Assembly: GCF_003001955.1 (NCBI RefSeq)
Contig: NZ_PVNH01000014.1
Coordinates: forward strand, 62,001 to 126,000
Direction of reading: 5' to 3'
From: Prauserella shujinwangii
GTDB lineage: Bacteria; Actinomycetota; Actinomycetes; Mycobacteriales; Pseudonocardiaceae
DNA: 64,000 nt
The first letter of the stretch is position 1, and each line of letters opens with the position of its first letter. This document shows positions 41,687-51,081 of this stretch, piece by piece. The notes under the pieces are model-generated. The model was not told where the DNA came from. It saw only the letters and a program-made list of their open reading frames with translations, and made no database searches. The translations under genes and the position numbers were made by a program.

Positions 41687-42127
41687 ATGGGAGCCGCAGC
41701 GCACTACGTCGAGGTCGACGCGCCCGTGCAGGCCTGCTACGACTGGTGGCGCGGGCTGACCCGGCTGCCGGAGATCTTCTCCGACGTGGAGCGGGTGGAG
41801 GCACTGGACGACACCGGGAACCGTACGAGGTGGACGGTGCGCGGACCGGCGGGCGTCTCCGTCGACTGGGAGGCGCGGATCGTCGAGGACTCGGCCCCGC
41901 GCACCATCTCGTGGGCGACCGACGACGCGGCCGACCCGGACGTGCGGCACGCGGGTGCCGTGCGGTTCGACGACAAGGGGCACAGCGTGACCGGCGTCGA
42001 GATCAGCCTCAAGTACGACCCGCCCGCGGGCAAGGCGGGCGAGGTGGTCGCGACGCTGTTCGCCGACCCGCAGGCCAAGGTCGAGCGTGCGGCGGAGGAG
42101 TTCAAGCGCATCGTCGAGACCCGGTGA
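41687..42127 (+). CDS. SRPBCC (START-like) domain protein
   Basis: A 146-residue single-domain SRPBCC protein of the polyketide cyclase/COG5637-like type: HYVEVDAPVQACYDWWRGLTRLPEIFSDVERVEALDD, then TRWTVRGPAGVSVDWEARIVED and a C-terminal helix. The ATG at 41687 has GGAAGGAG upstream. The fold binds hydrophobic ligands in a cavity; no catalytic role can be assigned. A CTCGTGAGTG hairpin follows 34 bases after the stop. Confidence 0.83.
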   Translation: MGAAAHYVEVDAPVQACYDWWRGLTRLPEIFSDVERVEALDDTGNRTRWTVRGPAGVSVDWEARIVEDSAPRTISWATDDAADPDVRHAGAVRFDDKGHSVTGVEISLKYDPPAGKAGEVVATLFADPQAKVERAAEEFKRIVETR

Positions 42128-42160
42128 CCAAGCCGGGCAGGCTGACCGGACGCGGCGTGG

Positions 42161-42204
42161 TCGTGAGTGCGGAACGTGGTGAGAACCACGCTCCGCACTC
42201 ACGA
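42161..42204. repeat. CTCGTGAGTG hairpin repeat, copy 2
   Basis: TCGTGAGTGCGGAACGTGGT (42161-42180) pairs with 42185-42204 with one mismatch around a 4-base loop. The arm ends and the AACGTGGT...AGAACCACG core match copies at 4705 and 47879. It lies between the SRPBCC gene and the carboxylase gene and may act as a terminator. Confidence 0.8.
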
Positions 42205-42374
42205 GCCGGGCGCGCGTTTGGCGACACTCCACAAACGGCGGCGCTCACCTGTGGTGACTCCAGCGGTTTCCGTACCCGGCGGTAACGACCAGGGTGGGGC
42301 ACGGTGTAGGCGACGGTCCGCGACCCGGGCGTCGCCTTTCGTGTGTTTGTCGCAACCTGTGAGGGCTTGAGTCG

Positions 42375-45300
42375 GTGTTCAGTCGTATCGCCATCGTCAA
42401 CCGGGGAGAGGCTGCGATGCGGCTGATCCACGCTGTCCGCGAGCTCAACGCCGAGGGGGCGGGGCCGATCGAGACGGTCGCCCTCTACACCGAGGCCGAC
42501 CGGGGCGCCACCTTCGTCAGGGAGGCCGACCACGCGTACTGCCTCGGTCCCGCCTCGGCCCGGCCGTACCTCGACTTCGCCGTGCTGGAACGGGCGCTGA
42601 CGGAGACGGGAGCGGACGCCGCGTGGGTCGGCTGGGGGTTCGTCGCCGAGGATCCGGCGTTCGCCGAGCTGTGCGAGCGGCTCGGGGTGACGTTCATCGG
42701 GCCCGGCCCCGACGCCATGCGCAAGCTGGGCGACAAGATCGGTGCCAAGCTCATCGCCGAGGAGGTCGGCGTCCCCGTGGCCCCGTGGAGCCGGGGCCCG
42801 GTCGAGCACCTGGACGCGGCGCTGACCGCCGCGAAGGAGATCGGTTACCCGCTGATGCTCAAGGCCACGGCGGGCGGCGGCGGCCGCGGCATCCGTGTGA
42901 TCCGCTCCGACGAGGAGCTGGCCGACGCCTTCGAGCGGACCACGCTGGAGGCCGAGCGCGCGTTCGGCAGCGGCGTGGTCTTCCTCGAGCGGCTGGTCAC
43001 CGGCGCGCGGCACGTCGAGGTGCAGGTCATCGCCGACGGCCAGGGCACCGCGTGGGCGCTCGGCGTCCGTGACTGCTCGGTGCAGCGGCGCAACCAGAAG
43101 ATCATCGAGGAGTCCGCCTCGCCGGTGCTCTCCGCCGACCAGGCGGCCGAGCTCAAGGCGTCGGCCGAGCGGCTGGCGCTCGCCGTGGGGTACCGCGGCG
43201 CGGGCACCGTCGAGTTCCTCTACCACCCCGGCGAGCGGCTGTTCGCGTTCCTGGAGGTCAACACCCGGCTGCAGGTGGAGCACCCCATCACCGAGGCCAC
43301 CACCGGCATGGACCTGGTGAAGGCGCAGATTCACGTCGCCGCGGGCGGCACGCTGGACGGGGAGCAGCCCGCCGAGCTGGGGCACGCCGTGGAGGCCAGG
43401 CTCAACGCCGAGGATCCCGACCGCGACTTCGCGCCCGCGCCGGGCCGGATCGCGCGCCTCGACCTGCCCGCGGGCCCCGGCATCCGCATCGACACCGGGG
43501 TCAGCGAGGGCGACGTCATCCCCGCCGACTTCGACTCGATGATCGCCAAGATCATCGCCTACGGCCGGGACCGGCACGAGGCGCTGGCCCGGCTGCGCCG
43601 CGCCGTCGCCGGTACCACCGTGCTCATCGAGGGCGGAGCCACCAACAAGAGCTTCGTGCTCGACCTGCTCGACGCGCCCGAGGTGATCGACGCCTCGGCG
43701 GACACCGGCTGGATCGACCGCGTCCGCGCCGGCGGCGGGCTGGTGTCCCACAAGCACTCGGGCATCGCGCTCGCCGCCGCCGCGATCGAGGCCTACGAGG
43801 ACGAGGAGCGGATCGAGCGGCAGCGGTTCCTGGCCACCGCGCACGGCGGTCGGCCGCAGGCGCAGCACGACGGGGGCCGTCCGATCGACCTCAAGCTGCG
43901 CGGCGCCGCCTACCGGGTCACCGTGGCGAGGGTGGGACGCGGCCGCTACCGCGTGGGCATCAGCGGGGGCACGCAGGAGCGGACGGTCGACGTCGAGCTC
44001 GAACGCCACGACCGCGAGTCGGGCCAGCTCACCGTCAACGGCACGCGGTTCCGGCTGGTCACCGGCACGCACGGCCCCATCCACCTCGTCGAGGTCGACG
44101 GTGTCACCCACCGGATCAGCCGCGACGAGGGCGGTGTCGTGCGCTCGCCCGCCCCCGCGCTCGTCGTGGCCACCCCGCTGGACGTCGACTCCGAGGTCGA
44201 GGCCGGGGCGCCCGTCATCGTGCTGGAGAGCATGAAGATGGAGACGGTGCTGCGCGCGCCGTTCCGCGCCCGGCTCAAGGAATCCCTCGTGTCGGTGGGC
44301 AGCCAGGTCGAGACCGGCGCGCCGCTGCTGCGGCTGGAGCCGGTCGGGGACGCCGGAACCGACGCGGCCGACGGCGCCGCCGAGGTGGTGGACCTGGCGT
44401 TGCCCGGCGAGCCGGACGGGGTGTCGGCGGAGGCCCGCGCCGCCCGCGGCCTGGAGGACCTGCGCAGCCTGCTGCTCGGCTACGACGTCGACCCGCACGA
44501 CGAGGGCCGCGCGCTCACCGCCTACCTCGACGCCCGCGCGGAGCTGGTGGCGCGGGGCGGCCGCCCGCTCACCGAGGAGGTCGAGCTGCTGCGGGTATTC
44601 GCCGACCTCTCCGAGCTCAGCCGCAACCGGCCCGCGGGCGAGGAGACCAAGGCCGACACGCGGGTGCACAGCCCGCGCGAGTACTTCCACACCTACCTGC
44701 AGAGCCTCGACGTCGAGCGCGCCGGGCTGTCGGAGAACTTCCAGCAGCGGCTGGCGCGCGTGCTGGCGCACTACGGCGTCGACGACTTCGAGCGGACGCC
44801 CGAGCTGGAAGAGGCCGTCTTCCGGATCTTCGTCGCGCAGCAGCGGGCCTCGTCCGACGTCGTCGTGGCGACCACGCTGCTCCAGCAGTGGCTGGAGGAG
44901 CCGCCGCCTCCCGGTGAGCTGCGGGAGCCGGTCGGCTACGCGCTGGAGCACCTGATCACGGCCACCCAGCTGCGCTTCCCCGTGGTCGGTGACCTCGCCC
45001 GCAGCGTGGTGTTCCGCTGGTTCGCCCAGCCGATGCTGCGGCGCACCCGCGCCGAGGTGTACGCCACCGTGCGCGGGCACCTGCGGCACCTGGAGCGCGA
45101 CCCCGACGCACCCGACCGCGCCGAGCGCATCGCCGCGATGGTCGCCAGCCCGGAGCCGCTGGTCCGGCTGCTCGGCCAGCGCATCGGGCGCGACGGCAGC
45201 GACCTGCGGCCGCTGCTGGAGGTGATGAGCAGGCGCTACTACCGCACCCGCGACCTGGCGGACATCCGCACGCTGCGCTCGGACGGCCGCTCGTTCTTCA

Positions 45301-47885
45301 CCGCCGAGTACGACCTGGAGGGGCAGCGGCTGCTGCTCGTGGCCACGGCCACCGACTTCGCCGAGCTGCCCCAGGCGCTCGCCGCGCTGGGCGAGGTCGC
45401 GGACGGCGGCACGCGCGACGCCGAACTGGTGGCCGACGTGTACCTGACCTGGCCCGACCAGCCCGCCGAGGCCAACGCGATGGCCGCCGAACTGCGGGAG
45501 ATCATCGCGGCGGCCCCGCTGCCCGGCCGCGTCCGCCGGGTGACGACCACGGTGGCCGGGCGCAGCGGCACGGCCATGCACCACCACTTCACGTTCCGGC
45601 CGTCGTCCACCGGCTTCTCCGAGGAGCGGCTGATCCGCGGCCTGCACCCGCTCATCGCCCAGCGGCTCGAGCTGCAGCGGCTGCGCAACTTCGACCTGAC
45701 CCGGCTGCCGTCGGCGGACGAGGACGTCTACCTGTTCCGCTGCGTGGCGCCGAAGAACCCGGCGGACGAGCGGCTGGTGGCGATGGCACAGGTGCGGGAC
45801 CTGACGCCGTTGCGGGACTCCGAGGGCAGGCTCGTCGCCCTGCCCGCCGTCGAGGGCACGCTGTCGGCGTGCCTCGACGCGATCCGCAAGGTCCAGGCCA
45901 CCCGCCCGGCCAAGAAGCGGTTCGACACCAACCGGGTCTTCCTCTACGTCTGGCCGCCGAGCGAGCTGACCGTGGAGGAGCTGAACACGATCGCCGAGCG
46001 CGTGGTGCCCACCACGGCGGGCGCGGGCGTGGAGGAGGTGCTCTTCCTCGGCCGCCAGCGCGACCCGGAGACCGGACAGCTGCACGACGTGGCCGTGAAG
46101 ATCTCCTACGACGTCGGCTCCGGCGTGCGGGTGCGGGTGACCGAGCCGACGTCCGAGCTGATCCAGCCGCTGGACGACTACGGCCAGAAGGTGCTGCGGG
46201 CCCGCAGGCGCGGCACCGTGTACCCGTACGAGCTCACCGAGATGCTCGCGGGCCGGGACGGTTCCTTCGTCGAGCACGACCTGGACGACAAGGGCGAGCT
46301 CGTGCCCGTCGACCGGCCGAAGGGCCACAACAAGGCCGCGATCGTCGCGGGCGTCGTCAGCACGCCCACCGAGCGGTTCCCCGAGGGCGTCACCCGGGTC
46401 GTGCTGCTCGGCGACCCGACCAAGGCGCTCGGCGCGCTGTCCGAACCGGAGTGCTCGCGGGTCATCGCCGCGCTCGACCTCGCCGAGCGCATGCGGGTGC
46501 CCGTCGAGTGGTTCGCCCTGTCCGCGGGCGCGCGGATCTCGATGGACTCCGGCACCGAGAACATGGACTGGGTCGCCGCCGCGCTCAAGCGGATCGTCGA
46601 GTTCACCCAGGCCGGCGGTGAGATCAACATCGTGGTGGCGGGGATCAACGTCGGCGCGCAGCCGTACTGGAACGCCGAGGCCACGATGCTCATGCACACC
46701 AAGGGCATCCTCGTGATGACGCCCGACTCGGCCATGGTGCTCACCGGGAAGCAGTCACTGGACTTCTCCGGTGGGGTCTCGGCGGAGGACAACTTCGGCA
46801 TCGGCGGCTACGACCGCGTGATGGGGCCGAACGGGCAGGCGCAGTACTGGGCTCCCGACCTCGCCGGGGCCCGGGACGTGCTGATGGCGCACTACGACCA
46901 CGCCTACGTCGCGCCGGGGGAGCGTGGTCCCCGGGTCGCGCGCACGGCGGACCCGGTCGACCGGGACGTCACCACCTATCCGCACGCGGTGGTCGACAGC
47001 GACTTCGCGACGGTGGGGGAGATCTTCTCCGCCGAGGCGAACCCGGACCGCAAGAAGGCGTTCGACATCCGGACGCTGATGCGGGCCGTGTCCGATGCCG
47101 ACCACCCGATCCTGGAGCGCTGGGCGGGCATGGCGGACGCCGACACCGCCGTGGTCCAGGACGTGCATCTCGGCGGCAGGCCGGTGTGCCTCGTCGGCAT
47201 CGAGTCGCGCTCGGTGCCGCGGCGCGGGTTCCCGCCCACCGACGGGCCGGACACCTACACCGCGGGCACGCTGTTCCCCCGCTCGTCGAAGAAGGTGGCG
47301 CGGGCCATCAACGCGGCCAGCGGCAACCGCCCGCTGGTGGTGCTGGCGAACCTCTCCGGCTTCGACGGCTCCCCGGAGTCGATGCGGAAGCTGCAGCTGG
47401 AGTACGGTGCCGAGATCGGCAGGGCGATCGTCAACTTCGCGGGCCCCATCGTGTTCTGCGTCGTGTCGCGGTACCACGGCGGCGCGTTCGTGGTGTTCTC
47501 CAAGGCGCTCAACCCGAACCTGACCGTGCTCGCCGTGGACGGGTCGTTCGCGTCGGTGATCGGCGGGGCGCCCGCGGCGGCGGTGGTGTTCGCCGGGGAC
47601 GTGGACGCGCGGACGGCGCGGGACCCGAGGGTGCGCGAGCTGGAGGCGCGGATCGCCGAGACGACCGGCGCCGAACGGGCCGCGCTGAGCACTCAGCTCA
47701 CGGACGTCCGCGCGGCCGTGCGCGCGGAGAAGCTCGGTGAGGTGGCCGCCGAGTTCGACGGTGTGCACAGCGTCCAGCGCGCCGTGCAGGTCGGCTCGGT
47801 GGACGCGATCATCCGGCCGGAGGAACTGCGCCCGGAGCTGATCGCGGCCGTGGAAAGGGGCGTCGCCGCAGCGCACGACTCGTGA
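42375..47885 (+). CDS. Fused biotin-dependent acyl-CoA carboxylase (BC-BCCP-CT in one chain)
   Basis: An 1836-residue multidomain carboxylase. The biotin carboxylase (about 1-450) opens MFSRIAIVNRGEAAMRLIHAV and carries the glycine loop KATAGGGGRGIR. The biotin carrier has ESMKMET, with biotinyl-lysine Lys621. A long middle region (about 670-1250) resembles the central part of single-chain acetyl-CoA carboxylases. The C-terminal carboxyltransferase halves include IFSAEANPDRKKAFDIRTLM and LANLSGFDGSPESMRKLQLEYGAEIGRAI. Separate subunits (AccA/PccB style) are usual in actinobacteria; this one-chain layout is like eukaryotic ACC. It probably carboxylates acetyl- or propionyl-CoA for lipid or methyl-branched synthesis. 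GTG start; its ribosome site is weak. The stop TGA is supplied by a hairpin repeat. Confidence 0.93.
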   Translation: MFSRIAIVNRGEAAMRLIHAVRELNAEGAGPIETVALYTEADRGATFVREADHAYCLGPASARPYLDFAVLERALTETGADAAWVGWGFVAEDPAFAELCERLGVTFIGPGPDAMRKLGDKIGAKLIAEEVGVPVAPWSRGPVEHLDAALTAAKEIGYPLMLKATAGGGGRGIRVIRSDEELADAFERTTLEAERAFGSGVVFLERLVTGARHVEVQVIADGQGTAWALGVRDCSVQRRNQKIIEESASPVLSADQAAELKASAERLALAVGYRGAGTVEFLYHPGERLFAFLEVNTRLQVEHPITEATTGMDLVKAQIHVAAGGTLDGEQPAELGHAVEARLNAEDPDRDFAPAPGRIARLDLPAGPGIRIDTGVSEGDVIPADFDSMIAKIIAYGRDRHEALARLRRAVAGTTVLIEGGATNKSFVLDLLDAPEVIDASADTGWIDRVRAGGGLVSHKHSGIALAAAAIEAYEDEERIERQRFLATAHGGRPQAQHDGGRPIDLKLRGAAYRVTVARVGRGRYRVGISGGTQERTVDVELERHDRESGQLTVNGTRFRLVTGTHGPIHLVEVDGVTHRISRDEGGVVRSPAPALVVATPLDVDSEVEAGAPVIVLESMKMETVLRAPFRARLKESLVSVGSQVETGAPLLRLEPVGDAGTDAADGAAEVVDLALPGEPDGVSAEARAARGLEDLRSLLLGYDVDPHDEGRALTAYLDARAELVARGGRPLTEEVELLRVFADLSELSRNRPAGEETKADTRVHSPREYFHTYLQSLDVERAGLSENFQQRLARVLAHYGVDDFERTPELEEAVFRIFVAQQRASSDVVVATTLLQQWLEEPPPPGELREPVGYALEHLITATQLRFPVVGDLARSVVFRWFAQPMLRRTRAEVYATVRGHLRHLERDPDAPDRAERIAAMVASPEPLVRLLGQRIGRDGSDLRPLLEVMSRRYYRTRDLADIRTLRSDGRSFFTAEYDLEGQRLLLVATATDFAELPQALAALGEVADGGTRDAELVADVYLTWPDQPAEANAMAAELREIIAAAPLPGRVRRVTTTVAGRSGTAMHHHFTFRPSSTGFSEERLIRGLHPLIAQRLELQRLRNFDLTRLPSADEDVYLFRCVAPKNPADERLVAMAQVRDLTPLRDSEGRLVALPAVEGTLSACLDAIRKVQATRPAKKRFDTNRVFLYVWPPSELTVEELNTIAERVVPTTAGAGVEEVLFLGRQRDPETGQLHDVAVKISYDVGSGVRVRVTEPTSELIQPLDDYGQKVLRARRRGTVYPYELTEMLAGRDGSFVEHDLDDKGELVPVDRPKGHNKAAIVAGVVSTPTERFPEGVTRVVLLGDPTKALGALSEPECSRVIAALDLAERMRVPVEWFALSAGARISMDSGTENMDWVAAALKRIVEFTQAGGEINIVVAGINVGAQPYWNAEATMLMHTKGILVMTPDSAMVLTGKQSLDFSGGVSAEDNFGIGGYDRVMGPNGQAQYWAPDLAGARDVLMAHYDHAYVAPGERGPRVARTADPVDRDVTTYPHAVVDSDFATVGEIFSAEANPDRKKAFDIRTLMRAVSDADHPILERWAGMADADTAVVQDVHLGGRPVCLVGIESRSVPRRGFPPTDGPDTYTAGTLFPRSSKKVARAINAASGNRPLVVLANLSGFDGSPESMRKLQLEYGAEIGRAIVNFAGPIVFCVVSRYHGGAFVVFSKALNPNLTVLAVDGSFASVIGGAPAAAVVFAGDVDARTARDPRVRELEARIAETTGAERAALSTQLTDVRAAVRAEKLGEVAAEFDGVHSVQRAVQVGSVDAIIRPEELRPELIAAVERGVAAAHDS

Positions 47886-47924
47886 GTGAAGAACGTGGTA
47901 AGAACAACGTTCCCCACTCACGAG
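47879..47924. repeat. CTCGTGAGTG hairpin repeat, copy 3, supplying two stop codons
   Basis: CTCGTGAGTGAAGAACGT (47879-47896) pairs with 47907-47924 with two adjacent mismatches. The TGA in the left arm ends the carboxylase gene and the TGA in the right arm, read leftward, ends the PucR gene. It is probably also a bidirectional terminator. Confidence 0.85.
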
Positions 47925-49309
47925 GCGGGCTGCTGGCGGCGGGTGCGTCTTCGGTTCGCTAGTGCCTCGCCCGCCAGCAGCGTGCGGGTGCGCAGCGCGA
48001 TCTCCAGTGCCAGCCTGCTGTCCGGGTCGCGTAGCTGGTCGCCGAGCAGCTCCTGCAGCTGGTGCATCCGGTAGCGGACGGTCTGCGGGTGCACGTCGAG
48101 GCGGGCGGCGACGTCGTTGATGCTCCCCGGCGTCTCCAGCCACGCCAGCAGCGTCGCGGTGAGCCGCTCGCGCTGCTTGGTGGTGAGGTCGGCGAACGGC
48201 CGCAGGGCCCGTTCGGCCAGCTGGCCGACGAGGAACTCGTCCGCGAGCAGGACGAGTGTCGGCAGGTGGTCGGCGCACCAGGTCACCTGCTCCGGCGGCA
48301 GGATGCCACGCCGGACGAGGGTGAGGGCGCTGCGGGCGCAGGCCAGTGAGCGGTGGGCGTCCGCCAGCGGCACGGCGGGCCCGACCGCGGCCCTGCGGTC
48401 GCCCAGCTCACGCTGCAGGGCCCGCAGGTGCCGCGCGGGGTCGGCGACGACGATGCAGGGCTTGCTGCTCTCCAGGTCGATCAGGGCCTCCGGGCCGAGG
48501 GAGATGCCGGGCAGCTGGTGCTGGTCGTCCCGGTACTCCAGCGCGACCACCGCGACAGTCGCGGGCAGCGGCCAGTCCGTGGTGCTCGCCAGGTCGGTGA
48601 GCGACTGCTGGGACACCGGCTTCTCGGAGAGCACGAGCTTCAGCAGCTGCCTGCGCCGCCGTTCCAGCGCGCCCATCGCGTGCAGCTGCGCCTCGGTGTA
48701 GCCCTCGATCGCCACGGTGCACAGCTCGTCCACCCAGGCGAAGATCGCGTCGGCGGTGGCGAACAGGGTGTCGGCGGGAATGCCGATCTCCCGCCCCTTC
48801 ACGCTGATGTGCCGCCACACCACCCTGGCCCCGACCCGCACCGCGGTCTGGAGCGCGTCCAGCGTCCGGCCCTCCAGGTACTCGACCTTGCCGGCGTACC
48901 GGAACACGCGCTTCCAGTCGGTCTGCGGCGTGCCGGGGTTGCAGATGTTGTCGAAGCACTTGTAGACGGCGGCCTCGATCGCGCCGACGAGGACCTCGCG
49001 GAACTTGCCGGTCAGCGGCCGGTTGTAGGTGGGCACCGCGCGCTGCACCTCGCGGATGGCGTCGGCCACCAGGAGGCCGGCCAGCGGCCGCAGCTTCTCG
49101 GCCAGTTCGGCGGGTATCGCCGCCCACAGTTGTCGCGCGGTGTCGCCCGCGGCCGGACGTGGTCCGGTTCCCGCGGCCTGCCGTGGCCGCGGCGCTCCCG
49201 GCCGGACGGCGGCGCCCTCCGCGGCGTTCTGCCCGCCCGTTCGCGGCGGCGGGCAGGAGGCCCGCGCCGATGCGTTCACGGCCACCGAGCCGTGGAAATC
49301 TGCAGTCAT
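47918..49309 (-). CDS. PucR/CdaR family transcriptional regulator
   Basis: A 463-residue regulator. A central GGDEF-like/CdaR region (about 250-390) is followed by the C-terminal PucR helix-turn-helix: LLAWLETPGSINDVAARLDVHPQTVRYRMHQLQELLGDQLRDPDSRLALEIALR. The N-terminal half (about 60-230) is a helical sensor region common in actinobacterial members (PLTGKFREVLVGAIEAAVYKCFDN). The ATG at 49309 has GAGGTGG upstream. It is convergent with the giant carboxylase gene and shares its terminal hairpin, but regulation of that gene cannot be inferred from position alone. Confidence 0.88.
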   Translation of the reverse strand: MTADFHGSVAVNASARASCPPPRTGGQNAAEGAAVRPGAPRPRQAAGTGPRPAAGDTARQLWAAIPAELAEKLRPLAGLLVADAIREVQRAVPTYNRPLTGKFREVLVGAIEAAVYKCFDNICNPGTPQTDWKRVFRYAGKVEYLEGRTLDALQTAVRVGARVVWRHISVKGREIGIPADTLFATADAIFAWVDELCTVAIEGYTEAQLHAMGALERRRRQLLKLVLSEKPVSQQSLTDLASTTDWPLPATVAVVALEYRDDQHQLPGISLGPEALIDLESSKPCIVVADPARHLRALQRELGDRRAAVGPAVPLADAHRSLACARSALTLVRRGILPPEQVTWCADHLPTLVLLADEFLVGQLAERALRPFADLTTKQRERLTATLLAWLETPGSINDVAARLDVHPQTVRYRMHQLQELLGDQLRDPDSRLALEIALRTRTLLAGEALANRRRTRRQQPAS

Positions 49310-49851
49310 CCGCCACCTCGATGTGACAAAAAAGCGGCCCTTGTAACTACCGGTCCCGGTCGATTTCGATCGACGAACGATAATTTCGCCCACCACGGCA
49401 TGTCAAACGTCGGAACCAGGGCGCTCCGGGTCCCATTCTTTTCGTTAGAGCGGCGAACTTGTTCGTTGTCCGATGCTGTCAAATTCTCGGCGGCACTTCA
49501 TCACCGATCGACAAAACCGCCCGCCATCGGCGCGGTGACCAGCCCGCGCGCGGCGGCACGTGCCGTCGTTTCCCGGCATCGTGCCGGCCCGCGCCGCTTC
49601 CCGCGCCCGCCCGTCCGTCCGCCGGACTTTGTCGATTCCCGCTAGTCCGCTGCCCGGCTCTTCGTCCTGTCGCGCGATTTCCGGATTGGCCCCGGGCGGC
49701 ATCTTGCCACCGTCGTTACCGGTCGGTACGTTCGCCTCGCCCTATTGGTGGAGGCAATTCTCGTGTTGATTCCGGCCGGTCGCCCCGCGGACCTGGCCGC
49801 AATTTCGGAACGTGTATTTCAGGGTCGGGGAACCGAAGACGAAGGGGACGT
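49310..49851. other. 542-base intergenic region between PucR and a DUF6801-like gene
   Basis: No gene is supported here. The first roughly 200 bases are AT-richer than the surroundings, with a TCGATTTCGATCGA inverted element near 49360, and probably hold the leftward pucR promoter. The rest is GC-rich with no clear promoter boxes. The rightward gene has AAGGGG before its ATG. Confidence 0.5.
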
Positions 49852-50817
49852 ATGAGACCGCAGAAGCTGATCGCGGCGGTGGCCGCGGCCGGGGCGACGA
49901 GCCTGGTGACCGGCGCCATGGTGCTCGGAGCCGGGCCGGTCGCGGCCGAGCCGGCATCGCTGACCCTGTCCTACCAGTGCCCGTTTCCGCTGATCGGGAC
50001 GCAGCCGATCACCGTGGTGATCTCCACGGACGTCCCGTCGACCGTCGAGGTCGGCGAGCCGACGCCGGAGTTCGAAGTGACCGCGGTGTCCACGGTGCCA
50101 CCGACGGCCACCCAGGGGCTCACGCTGGTGGGCGCCACCACCGTCGAGGGATCGGCACTGGCGGAGTCGACGGTGTCCGTGCCGCAGGGGGATCTGACGG
50201 TCGAGGTTCCGGCGTCGATCCCGTCGACCCCCGTGCCCGCATCGGGTTCGTTCGACGTGACGGCGACCGGCAACGCGCCCGCGCTGACGTTCACGCAGCC
50301 GGGCCAGGGCACGATCAGCGTGGGGGACATCCTCCTGACCCTCACGCCGCGGACGGCCGACGGCGGCGAGACCGGGCTGGGCACGTTCGACTCGCAGTGC
50401 GTGCAGGACCCGGGGCAGGACAACACGCTGGCGACGTTCGAGATCGTCGGGGAGGGCAGCACCACCGAGCCGACCGAGCCCACCGAGCCGACGGACCCCA
50501 CGGACCCCACCGAGCCGACCGAGCCGACGGAGCCCACGGAGCCGACCGAGCCGACGCAGTCCACCGACCCGACCGGCACGACCGAGCCCACCGGGCCGCC
50601 CGCCACGACACCGCCCGGAACGACTCCTCCCGGTGGTGAGCCCACGCCGACCGGGTCGTACGTCCCCGTGGGCGGCTCCGGCGGCTACGGCGACGGCACG
50701 GGCGGCCTCGCGAGCACGGGCGCCCCGCTGACCCTGTCCCTGCTGCTGGGCGGCGGGCTGCTCACCGCGGGAGCCGCGCTGCTCGGCTTCGCGCGCAGGC
50801 GAGCACAGCGCCACTGA
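49852..50817 (+). CDS. DUF6801-like surface protein with LAxTG sortase signal (copy 1)
   Basis: A 321-residue exported protein. The signal peptide (about 1-34) precedes a beta-rich domain of about 165 residues that begins LTLSYQCPFPLIGTQPITVV and includes a closing cysteine (FDSQCVQDPG), probably a disulfide. A Thr/Glu/Pro repeat stalk (about 200-260) follows, then LASTGAP, a hydrophobic helix and a basic tail (RRRAQRH). That is a class E-type sortase signal, so the protein is probably linked to the cell wall. The same domain occurs in the genes at 53562-54878 and, more distantly, 58270-59496 beside the mce operon. Its function is unknown. Confidence 0.82.
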   Translation: MRPQKLIAAVAAAGATSLVTGAMVLGAGPVAAEPASLTLSYQCPFPLIGTQPITVVISTDVPSTVEVGEPTPEFEVTAVSTVPPTATQGLTLVGATTVEGSALAESTVSVPQGDLTVEVPASIPSTPVPASGSFDVTATGNAPALTFTQPGQGTISVGDILLTLTPRTADGGETGLGTFDSQCVQDPGQDNTLATFEIVGEGSTTEPTEPTEPTDPTDPTEPTEPTEPTEPTEPTQSTDPTGTTEPTGPPATTPPGTTPPGGEPTPTGSYVPVGGSGGYGDGTGGLASTGAPLTLSLLLGGGLLTAGAALLGFARRRAQRH

Positions 50818-50891
50818 GCCCTCCCGCGCGAGTCCCCCGTTCCGGCGCGCGAGTGCCCGCTCAGGTCCGCGAGTTCTGCGTTCGGGCGGCG

Positions 50892-51005
50892 TGGCGACAG
50901 GCGCTCGCTCCGTTGACGGCCGGACAGCGGCGACTGTTCGCCGACACCCTGCTCGCCTACGAGGCCGCCTTCACCGCCGAACTCGACCGTGCCTCGACGG
51001 AGTGA
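50892..51005 (+). pseudogene. Truncated MarR-like 3' fragment
   Basis: An open frame without a start encodes LAPLTAGQRRLFADTLLAYE and continues AAFTAELDRASTE to a stop at 51005. This matches the C-terminal dimerisation helix of MarR-family regulators. The preceding sequence (GCGAGTTCTGCGTTC) looks like an intergenic repeat unit, so the 5' part has been lost. No intact partner is nearby. Confidence 0.45.
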
Positions 51006-51081
51006 GCCGCCAGGGCGGCGACCGGAGCGGGGTGCCGCACCGATCACGTCGGCGACGGCCACCACGCCGCGGTCGAGAGTG

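Noticed and set aside
42102-46697. 1531-codon minus-strand open frame
   Set aside because: It lies opposite the fused carboxylase gene and has no domain pattern. Such frames arise from GC-biased third codon positions.
49458-49851. Longer N-terminus for the DUF6801-like gene (frame open from about 49459)
   Set aside because: The extra 130 residues are Arg/Pro-rich noise and would bury the signal peptide. The ATG at 49852 has a ribosome site and starts a proper signal sequence.
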